64,000 bases of DNA from Siphonodentalium dalli (taxonomy: Eukaryota; Mollusca; Scaphopoda; Gadilida; Siphonodentaliidae), in contig CP136061.1 of the NCBI GenBank assembly GCA_032622095.1, positions 20,772,991-20,836,990 on the forward strand, read 5' to 3'. The notes under the pieces are model-generated. The model did no database searches. It was not told the DNA's origin and saw only the letters and a list, made by a program, of their open reading frames with translations. A program made the position numbers and the translations under genes. Below are positions 10,773 to 20,400 of this stretch, piece after piece. Position 1 is the stretch's first letter. Every line of letters starts with the position of its first letter.

Positions 10773-12287
10773 TTAAAGAATACAATAAAAAATTATTAAA
10801 ATTGTAAAAAATTGTTAGGCCAATGCATTCTCTTATATATTCGAGGCGACCTATGGTCGACTCGCATATATAAGAGAATGCATTGGCACAGGGTAAAAAA
10901 ATCCCGACTTGCGACTGGATTTGATATGGCGGGTCACATATGCCCCAAAGCTCCTGCGGGGGTTGTGGCTAATAAGCCATATACTACTGGTTCTAGTGGG
11001 TTCAGAAATGATGTTTTAGGTATAGTACGTACTGCATATATTAGAAGAAAAATGCTAAAACCACTGGGTCCTCCCATAGCTAGCCCTTTTGAACAAATCT
11101 GAATTCCAGTCATCTAAAGACCATACCATCCACACCAAATGCAAGCCCAGTCATCTAAGGTTTGTTGAAAAGATGTTTGAAGACAAATTGTGGACTTGTT
11201 CGGGTATGTGAAATTTATAAGTTAGTACTCAGGTGCTATGCCAACCTGGGGAACATAGCATTCTACTAACGCTGAATTGGCCACTCTCACCGGTTTTCTG
11301 TGATAAAGTTACCCAGGTTCCTGAAATTGTGATAAAGTTACCCAGGTTGGGGAGAATTGTGATAAAGTTACCCAGGTTAATAATATTTCATGTTTAGCAA
11401 CAAATTATTCATTTTTGCGATCAAAATGACGAACTACAGTACTAATATGCCTTTAATGTATGCTTAATAAGGGTTATTACTTGCCAAAACTGAACAGTAT
11501 TTCCCTCTGTCACTTTTAAATCGAGTTCAAATTGTGAGATTTGCTTAACCTGGGTAACTTTATCACAATTATCTCCAACCTGGATAACTTTATCACAAAA
11601 ATAGGAACCTGGATAACTTTATCACAAAAAAACGGTGAGAGTGACCTATTCAGCTCTACTAACATCGCCGAAAATTTCAAAGAAATTGACCATACCACTC
11701 CATAGAAAACATCATATGAACTATGCTCAAATATTCACATCTCAATTCGGGACGCAACTATCAGTGATAAACTAACTCAAATGATTTTGCCATCAAGAGT
11801 CATTGCATTTAATCTATTATATATTTTGGAAGATCTGTCTGTCTGTGTGTGTGTTCGCGATGAACTCGAAAACGGCCGACCCGATTTCGATGAAACTTCG
11901 TATGTGAGGGTACTATCGGTCGGGAAGTGGCATAGGCATATTAATTTTCAGATCCGAGGTCAACTTTTCACGTGCCGAGGTCAAATCTGTTCTTACGCTG
12001 TGTTACAGGACTTTCATTTGAGTTCTGTGCTTACAAATCGATTCGAAACAGCGCGAATAATAAAATGCCAGTCATAATAATGACACTGTGAGAATCTTTC
12101 ATGTTTCCTCTTTCCAACGATATATAATGCGTACGTATCCGTTTTAGTTATCTGCCTCAATTATCAAGAAGAAGTGGTACTATCTTCCATCAGGATAAAA
12201 ACAATGCGTAACATATATGACGTCGTTAGAGGTCATAACGTTAGATCATGTTAACGCTTAACCGGCCGATGCATTTGACTGTTTCAG
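10773..12287 (+). repeat. segmental duplication, copy 2 (1515 bp)
   Basis: Partner of 6684-8198. It contains the right half of a hairpin MITE (10800-10940), the TGTGATAAAG foldback MITE (11279-11646) and the first 475 bp of a complete Helitron (from 11813). Confidence 0.95.
11279..11646. mobile_element. foldback MITE, duplicate of 7190-7557
   Basis: Second copy of the TGTGATAAAGTTACCCAGG-iteron MITE carried along by the segmental duplication. Confidence 0.65.
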
Positions 12288-12587
12288 ACGTCTTGGCGAT
12301 ATCTCGGGCACCGATGGTAATTTATCTTTACGTTGAAACTTGATAATTAATGAGCGTGTGTATATGAGGCGCGTTTATATACTTGAGTGGAAATCAAATC
12401 GGGTTAAACTGGCAGATTTTTACGGACGAAATTTGATGCATAGGGTATCTCGGTATCTCGATTTCCCGGTATCCGCTGGGCCAATTTCCACCATTTTTGT
12501 GGTGTTGGTGTTTGACCCCACCTGACCTTGACCTTCAAAATGGTCAATTCAAAGTCAAAGCTCGGACGAAGTCGGGTCACCTTCTAG
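11813..12587 (+). mobile_element. non-autonomous Helitron, copy 1 of a head-to-tail pair
   Basis: Preceded by A and starting TCTATTATATATTTTGGA; ends with an imperfect hairpin around GGACGAAGTCGGGTC, seven bases and CTAG at 12584-12587. TC start, 3' hairpin and CTRR end are the Helitron hallmarks. It has no helicase or Rep gene. Its last base is followed directly by the first base of another Helitron. Confidence 0.85.
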
Positions 12588-13192
12588 TCTATTATATATT
12601 TTGGGAAATCTGTCAGTCTGTGTGTGTGTTCGCGATGGACTCGAAAACGGCCGAGCCGATTTCGATGAAACTTGGTATGTGGGGACACTTTCGGACGGGG
12701 ACTGGCATGGGCCTATTAATTTGCCCGTGCGACGTGACCTTGACATTGAAATCGGGTCATTTCAAGGTCGAACGCCCGAGTATCACGGGATTTCGATGAA
12801 AATTAGTGTCTGGGGATACTTTCGTATGGGGAGTGTTGTAAGCCTATTCGTTTGCCCGTGCGACGTGACCTTGAAATTGGGTCAATTCAAGGTCAAATCG
12901 CGAATTTTTATGGGATTTCGACGTAGGGTTACTTTTGTCCACTGAGTGTTTTGGATGGGTCAAATCGTGACCCCGACCTGACCTTGACCTTCAAAATGAT
13001 CAATTCAAGGTCAAATCGGGTAAAACCGGATGGATTTCGACGGGTACTTTTGTCCGGGTTAGTGTTTTGGACGGGTCAAATCGTGACCCCACCTGACCTT
13101 GTCCTTCAAAATGGAAAATTCAAGGTCAAATCGCGCAATTCGCCGAAAAGCAGAGGGGAAACAGCCCGGACGAAGTCGGGTCCACCTGCTAG
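12588..13192 (+). mobile_element. non-autonomous Helitron, copy 2 of a head-to-tail pair
   Basis: Starts TCTATTATATATTTTGGGAA immediately after the CTAG of copy 1, carries GAAAACGGCCGAGCCGATTT and repeated GTGACCTTGACC-type words, and ends with the hairpin around CCCGGACGAAGTCGGG, eight bases, CTAG (13189-13192) and a flanking T. Open frames across it (for example 12601-12945) have no known domain. Confidence 0.85.
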
Positions 13193-13311
13193 TTAATATA
13201 TAAGAATGACGGTGTGTGTTGTCAATTTGGATTAATATTTGTAAGAAATATCTACTTTGAGATTATTCTCAATTTCTATTTGATCACCCTACCAGAGTGT
13301 TTCACATCACT

Positions 13312-13653
13312 TTAAAGGGGTACTCTACACTAACTTCGGCCAATTATGGAACCATCTCCTTTTATACTCAACAGAATATATGCAACAAATGAATGAATTT
13401 GATCCATGGGTTAGTGCAAAATACAATCATGCTCGATGAACGATGCAAACAACATGGTAATTATAATGAAAATGAATGAATGGCTGGAGTCATAAATTCA
13501 TTTTCATTATTATTACCATGCTGTTTGCATCGTTCATAGTGTATTTTGCACTAATCCATGGCTCTAATTAATTAATTTATTGCATATATTCTGTTGCGTA
13601 TAAAAGGAGATGGTCCCATAAATAGCCGGCTTCAGTGTAGAGTACCACTTTAA
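13312..13653. mobile_element. TTAA-flanked foldback MITE, 342 bp
   Basis: Near-perfect long inverted repeat. The left end is TTAAAGGGGTACTCTACACT and the right end is the complement up to TACCACTTTAA. The arms share AGGAGATGG, ATATTCTGTTG and ATGCAAAC. TTAA at both borders fits piggyBac-type targeting. Confidence 0.8.
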
Positions 13654-13800
13654 TGAGTTGTTGCCAGACAGATAGAGAGAGATGCCCTGAGATACTAGAG
13701 CTCCACCAGAAATTTTGGCTCATGTGAGCTAAAATTTATCGGCCAGCAATGAATTCCCCAATGGAGGACTTAATATGATAATCAGTGGCTGGAACAACAA

Positions 13801-14177
13801 TTAACCCTTTACCCAACAAACCGGCCAAAACCGGCCAAATAAAGCTTCAACAGCCTAAAATATCTTCGGTCTGTCTCAATAAAACCATACAAATATGGAT
13901 ATCATTGGAACCGGCTCCTTGACCACATTGTGATAGTTACCGTTATGCCCTGTGCCAATGCATTCTCTTATATATGCGAGTCGACCATAGGTCGCCTCGC
14001 ATATATAAGAGAATGCATTGGCCTAAAAAAACATTTTTCTTACATTCTTTAACAATTTTATAATTTTTAATGTGTTAAGCCAATGCATTCTCTTATATAT
14101 GCGAGGCGACCTATGGTCGACTCGCATATATAAGAGAATGCATTGGCACAGGGCCCTTTTGTTGTGTAAAGGGTTAA
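13801..14177. mobile_element. TTAA MITE type I with paired hairpin cassettes
   Basis: Complete element with TTAA at both ends and inverted termini TTAACCCTTTACCCAACA / TTGTGTAAAGGGTTAA. The left side holds CGGCCAAAACCGGCC and a 120-bp stem region. Two palindromic cassettes (about 13947-14020 and 14080-14150), each GCCAATGCATTCTCTTATAT to its complement with the tip GTCGACCATAGGTCG, lie in opposite orientation around an A/T spacer. Confidence 0.85.
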
Positions 14178-14401
14178 TGAGAAACTAGAGTGGTTATCAA
14201 CTACAAATATAATTTATTAAATATGAATAACTCCCTTAAAAATCACAACATCATCAGCAGTTATTACATAACAATACAATACTATGAGATGGATAACTTA
14301 AAAGGACGGAATTATTAAAAACGTGTATAAATATAAATCACAATAGCAGCAGTTATCACTTTTCATCATTTTCGGACGGATAACTTTTTAGGACGGAATT
14401 A

Positions 14402-14869
14402 TTAACCCTTTCATCACGGGAGCTGCGCTGGTGCAGCATTAACACTTCCATGACTGGAGCTACCTAAAATTTTGCAAAAATCCTGTGCCAATGCATTTTC
14501 TTATATATGTGAGTCTCCCATAGGGAGATATATATAACAAAATACATTGGCCTAATAATATTTAGCTTGACCTTGTAAGCCAGTGCATTCTCTTTTATAT
14601 GCACTGGCACAAGATCTTTAATGCTGGACAAGTGCAGCTCCCATCACAAAAGGGTTAAAGATCATGTGCCAGTGCATTCTCCTTTATATGTGAGTCTCCC
14701 ATAGGGAGCCTCGTATATATAAGACAATGCACTGGCTTACAATGTCAAGGTAAATATTGTTAGGCCAATGTATTCTATGGGAGACTCGCATATATACGAG
14801 AATGCATTGGCACAGGTTTTTCGCAAAATTTCAGGAAGCTTTCATTCATGGCAGTTATGGAAGGGTTAA
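14402..14869. mobile_element. TTAA MITE type II, interrupted by a second copy
   Basis: TTAA-bordered element starting TTAACCCTTTCATCACGGGA and ending GTTATGGAAGGGTTAA, with cassettes near 14661-14735 and 14763-14815. At its internal TTAA (14439) another member of the same family is inserted, after which the sequence resumes AAGATCATGTGCCAGTGC. Confidence 0.8.
14439..14658. mobile_element. nested TTAA MITE type II
   Basis: Bounded by TTAA at 14439-14442 and 14655-14658. Starts TTAACACTTCCATGACTGGA and ends CCATCACAAAAGGGTTAA. Contains hairpin cassettes with tips TCTCCCATAGGGAGA and a shortened second arm. Confidence 0.8.
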
Positions 14870-15059
14870 AGCAGTGTACAAATGTCACAGACATAAAAAC
14901 TGTAGAGGTTTAGATTTGAGAATGTCAAACTTCTCCCATCAAGCATCAACAGACTATAATATATCCACATCTTTTGTGGAGAGATTCGCCCAATGGTAGC
15001 TGAGCCATAATCTGTTCATCAACTCTGAATAACACTCGAGTTGGTTGTTTTGAATGATT

Positions 15060-15305
15060 ATAAGATGGCATGGTTTAAAAAAAGTGCTGACGGGTACACA
15101 GGGTTTGAAAATGTTCTGAAGGGTACACAGGGCTTGAAAATGTGCTGAAGGGTACACATGGTTTGCAATCGGGGGATTTGGCGCTGACAGTCATGGTTTG
15201 CAATCGGGGGATTTGGTGCTGACAGTCATGGTTTGCAATCGGGGGATTTGGTGCTGACAGTCATGGTTTGCAATCGGGGGATTTGGTGCTGACAGTCATG
15301 TCAAC
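15060..15305 (+). repeat. short tandem repeats (about 30 bp and 35 bp)
   Basis: First about three copies of a unit with GAAGGGTACACAGGGTTTGA, then four copies of a 35-bp unit CATGGTTTGCAATCGGGGGA plus TTTGGTGCTGACAGT. The first unit also occurs at 37715-37760, again shortly before a MITE-A copy. Confidence 0.9.
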
Positions 15306-15589
15306 TATTTTATTGTAAGGCTGGCACCCATCAGCAATTTATTTTCAGTTCATTTCATTTGAACGTAAACAATTATTCTAGCAAAAATCGTGGTAGACGA
15401 AAAAACTGAACAACATCATATCCTTCAGCACATTCCAGCGAACCTGTGTAACCTTCAGCTCTTATTTTAGGTGATATTTTCTGGCCACAAATATGGTACG
15501 TTATAATATGTTGATGCATGATGGGCTAAACTGTCTGTGATGTTCTGTGATCTAAAACCTCGCAATTATTTTTTAGTGGGCTAGCATCA

Positions 15590-15845
15590 TCAATTTGGGG
15601 ATATAGAGAAACTAAACTAAAAAAGAAAATGAAAATTTCTAAAGAAGTTTCTATAGAAACTAAAAAACTCTTTAATTTGATAATAAAGATACTTTCATGG
15701 GAAGATGATGCCTAAGCAGAATGAGGTCCCCAGAGGGTTAGTTTAGTGATGCTAACCCACTGTACGGGACAGCGCCACTTAAATAACCTTCTGGGGACCT
15801 CATTTTGCAAATGTCTAGCATATTTTGAGGCCTGCTTTAGGCCAT
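15590..15845. mobile_element. MITE-A copy, one hairpin
   Basis: Contains the middle segment (GGGGATATAGAGAAACTAAA ... GATGCCTAAG) and one hairpin, CAGAATGAGGTCCCCAGAGG to CTGGGGACCTCATTTTGC, followed by TTTTGAGGCCTG. Confidence 0.75.
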
Positions 15846-16148
15846 AGTAAATAAGTTTTTTTTAAATTAGAGCACGCAGGTGAATTATATTATGTAGATT
15901 TATGTCTATCACTATTTGTTACTTTGTGATGAAAACATAAAAAATATCAACAATATGGGGAACCAGTTAAATATTTATGAATATATTTTATGCCAGGGAC
16001 TAAGCCTTACAGGTTAATGGAAGAACAAATATGCCCTCACAAATTTCTCATCAAACCCATTGTTCGAAAACCTGATGTGTCTTATGTCTCATTAGAATAG
16101 TATACAGCTCCTGGACACTTTGCTCTTGAAATTTGAAAGTTTTATATC

Positions 16149-16412
16149 TTAACCCTTTCATGATTGGAGCTGCGTTTGTGCAGCATTAAATATCCTGTGC
16201 CAGTACATTCTCTTATATATGCAAGTCTCCCATAGGGAGGGTCGCATATATAAGAGAATGCACTGACTCACAAGGTCAATGTAAATATTGTTAGGCCAAT
16301 GTATTCTCTATATATATGGGAGACTCGCTATGGGAGACTCACATATATAAGAGAATGCATTGGCACAGGGTTTTAGCAAAATTTCAGGAAGCTCCAGTCA
16401 TGAAAGTGTTAA
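16149..16412. mobile_element. TTAA MITE type II, complete
   Basis: TTAA at 16149-16152 and 16409-16412. Left end TTAACCCTTTCATGATTGGA with the GTGCAGCATTAAA motif; right end GGAAGCTCCAGTCATGAAAG. Two hairpin cassettes with CTCCCATAGGGAG-type tips. Confidence 0.85.
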
Positions 16413-17292
16413 ATAAGACAAAAAGCATTTCTGCCAACTTTCCTCGACATTTTGAATTTTCATAATGAGCTACAATGCTCTGGTTTTTCCTAAAATCTCA
16501 AATTTATTATTACTATTGATCCATTGATTGATTACATAATATTTTGTCCCAGAGGATAACATAAATTATCACATAAAATAGACCACATTATTAACACCTT
16601 GGAAACATGTAAAAGCTGCAATAAAAGACATATTTGATGCCTTGATAACATTTGATTTGCTCATATAATACAAAGATAAATATTATATAAAAATGATAAT
16701 TGAGACAACTATAATATCACAGGCAATGGAATGTACAATTAACATTAATTATTATGGTTTATTGATGATAATCTTGATAAAATATGTTTTGTAATCAGCA
16801 GTATAATGGAGGTTATAAGTACGGTTCACAATTACAAGTGTAACTTAAGTAAGGAGACAATTACATAACATTACCAAGTCAACTACAACAAAAATGTTGA
16901 TTCTGTGTTGATTCTTAGTTAGATTTTTGATTTCATTACTTAGTGCAAAATTATTTTAATGCTTGAAATGTTTTATCCAAACAATATCAACTAATTTGCT
17001 CTCAATGGACTATAAAACAAGGAACACTTTAGAGTAGTTCATATCTCAAATGCCTTTTTTCAAAAACAGATAAGTTTGGCATATGGCAACACTATTCCCA
17101 ATTATTCCCAATTAAGGGAACATTTTCATTTTAATTAAATAGCCATGTTCATAGGTCATACATGAAATATTTTCAAATTACTCCTAATTATTCAGAAAAT
17201 AAAAGTAACACACATAATAACTTTTGGTCATAATGTAGGGTAAACTTAAATATTTTGGTACATAATGAGGATACTCTTGACATCTCCGGCTT
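16413..17292. other. 3' flank of the host gene
   Basis: AT-rich region downstream of the stop codon at 17293, presumably holding the 3' UTR. No transposon recognised. Confidence 0.5.
16758..16763 (-). terminator. candidate polyadenylation signal
   Basis: TTTATT on the plus strand, that is AATAAA on the coding strand, about 530 nt after the stop codon. In such AT-rich sequence this could be chance. Confidence 0.2.
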
Positions 17293-17403
17293 TTACTTTC
17301 TACTTTCTCCTTGCAGACTGCCGATCTGCACAACAGTCTGCATTTGTGGCTCCAGTTCATATAACAGCTGCTCAGCCACTCGGCTCCTCAATCGACCTCC
17401 GAC
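17293..17403 (-). CDS. host gene exon 28 (terminal)
   Basis: Acceptor TTTTCAG at 17404 onward, phase 0, 36 codons starting VGGRLRSRVAEQLLYELEPQ and stop TAA at 17293-17295. It continues QRPKT from exon 27 across the intron that holds the LINE. Confidence 0.88.
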   Translation of the reverse strand, partial: VGGRLRSRVAEQLLYELEPQMQTVVQIGSLQGESRK

Positions 17404-20400
17404 CTGAAAATCAACATAAAGATCATAAACCATAGAAATTAGGCTAAGCAATGCTACAGCCATGTGCTGTAAAAAACAAGACTGTCAGTGATTGTTGGGA
17501 CTCAATCCTCAGACTGAAGGATACTGGGCTAATGCATATATATATATGCAAGTCTCCCATAAGGAGCCTCGTATATATATGAGAATGCACTGGCCTAACA
17601 ATATTTATCTTGACCATGTAAGCTATTGTATTCTCTTATATATTTGAGGATCCCTATGGGAGACTTGCATATATAAGAGAATGCATTAGCACAAGGTTTT
17701 CACAAAATTTCAGGAAGCTCCACTCATGGAAGGGCTAAAAGATGTATGATTTTAATCCCTATCATTGCTCAGGGACCAGCCTAGACCATATTTTCAGGGC
17801 GAAATGACTTCGCCCTACTATCAAAATAAGGCGAAGTGGTCGTTCTATAGGGCGAAGTGAGTCTACAAAACTTAAATTGAACAGTACTACGACAGGAGTC
17901 ACTATAGAACGAAAATAGGAGAGATGTAATATGTCAATTAAACTTATGAAACAATGGTTGAAATATGGAGTCTTTATGTTCACTTCATGACCCTAATAAC
18001 TATTAATAATACCCAAACATAATTGTGAGAGGATAGCAGCATTTTATATCGTAATTGTGGGAGAATGACAAGATTTTATTTCATATTTTTCGGGTTTTTA
18101 AAAATGCCAACAATATTTATCAAACCGAAACGAAACGAAATCATGAACACTTTCACTGCGCTCTATTAGTAATCCCATTTGAAAATTTAATATGCTTCAC
18201 AAATGAATTTGTTTTAAAATTTCTTTAACCAAACTCCATAGAGGGAGTGATGAACTGACACATTGTGAGAGCTGTGAATTGTAATCTTCATTGTAAGGTG
18301 TGGTAATCACGGTAATCTAAAAATCACTACAACCAGATTAACACTTGAGGCCCGACGATGTTTTCACAGCTGCCAGTAATCAGACTCCGTTGTCAACATG
18401 CTTCCAGATTGGAGCAATACAGGTGTTAATTGTTTTACAACACCCTGATAGTGGAGTATTGTGTGCAATCACTGTTGACAGTTGTAAATTATCATAAATT
18501 ATTTGGGGAATTTTGCCGATTTTCGTCAGTCAACTTTGGAATTTTCAGGGCGACTTGAACTTCGCCCGACTGCAAAAATAAGGCGAAGCGGACGGCGCTA
18601 GGGCAAAGAAGTCGCCCACGTCGCCCTCTCGGCTGGTCCCTGTCATTGCTACAGCCTCATATGACTTAATTCACTTCTCTGATAGTGACAAAAAAATTCA
18701 TATTACATATCTAAAACTATACATTATTACATACTATTCAGGAAAGCTGATGCAACTGGCATAGAACCACCCTATAGCTTCCCATTCATTCATTTGTAGG
18801 GATGTTTCAGATAAAACATACATTCTGATTGATCATGAACTGCAAACTTGAGTTTTTGATTCACACCAGCATCGCCTGCTGCTGAGCAGGCCTGAGTATA
18901 GAGTGTCTATCATTTGCAGAATGAGGTCCCCAGAGGGTGAATTTAGTGACACTATCCCACACAGTGGGCTAGCTTCACCAAATTCACCCACTGGGGACCT
19001 CATTCAGCTTAGGTCTCATCTTCTCTGGAAAGTTTCTTTATTATAAAATTTAAATAGCAGCTTCTTCACATAGATTCTCTTTCTTTTTTAGATTAGTTCT
19101 ACATCTACTTGGTACTCCACCGCCCTCAATGTGCTGAGGATTATGTGGAGGCTCATGAGATTTAAAAACATAAAAGCATATTTATTTTTGGTTATTTTGA
19201 TAATTTATTAAAATAGACTGGAGCTTCATACTATTTAGAAGCTGTCTGTTTGTTTACAGGTGGGAAGTTGGGAACATGTGTTTTGTGAGTTCGGATTTGA
19301 AACTGTCCGTGTTGTGGCAGTTTAAGAATATGTCACGGCGGAGTTTGTTCCAATTTATGATTGTGCGTGGAAGAAAGAATGCTTCGAGATAGTTTCTGTC
19401 AGCTTTAGCAGTACGGAGGAACTTGTGGCCCCTAGTAGGCACAAATGGTAGGGAGATGTCTACATCTTGATGGCGGATTTTGTAAAGCATGACTAGAGAG
19501 GAGAATATTCTTCTTTGTTGGAGGGTTTGCCAATTAAGTGTGTGGAGCAGATCAGTTATGCTGTCTCTGTCGTCGCTACCATAGTTGTATCTATTTAGAG
19601 TGTAGTGTGCAGCCCGTCTCTGTACAATTTCTACTTTCTCTGAGAGGTACTGCTGCCATGGGTCCCATATTGAGCTACAGTATTCTAGTTGTGGTCTAAC
19701 ATATGTTTTGTAGGCAAGGGCTTTTGTTTTGTAGTTTTTTGTTCTCACGTTACGTCTTAGGAATCTGAGGGTAGCATTGGCTTTATTTGTGATGGTAGTG
19801 ATGTGGGTTTTCCATGATAGGTCATTTGAGATGGTTACGCCGAGATATTTTGTAGTTTCTGTTGATTTGAGTAGTTGGTTATGGAGTGTGTAATCATGGA
19901 GAATAGGGTTTTCTTTATGAGCGATTCGTATGATTTCGCATTTACTAGGGTTGAATGACATAAGCCATTCTTTCTCCCAGTTTTCAAGTTTGTGCAGGTC
20001 ATTTTGTAGGATAGTACAGTCATTTTTAGAGGAGATAGCACAATACACAACAATATCGTCAGCGAAGAGGCGGGCCTGACAGCTAAGGTTTGTGGGGAGG
20101 TCATTTATATAGATTAAGAAGAGACAAGGGCCAAGGACAGACCCTTGGGGGACACCTGATAGAACGGGAAGGAATTTTGATTCTTTTCCATTGACTTGGA
20201 CTTTTTGAGTCCGATGTGATAGGAAGGCGGCAATCCAATTTGTAACAGATGTGTTTATGCCAAGTCGTCTCATTTTAAGAAGAAGTCTGCTATGGTCCAC
20301 TTTATCAAAGGCCTTGAAGAAGTCCATGACAACTACATCGGTTTGAGTCCATTCTGTCATGTTTTCAAAGATATCATTCATGAATGTGATTAGCTGTGTT

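Noticed and set aside
12601-12945. 100-114-codon frames in the Helitron
   Set aside because: No Rep or helicase motif; overlapping frames are open because the sequence is locally GC-rich and repetitive.
12500-13190. Repeated GTGACCTTGACC words as nuclear-receptor response elements
   Set aside because: They are part of the Helitron interior repeats, with no link to a promoter.
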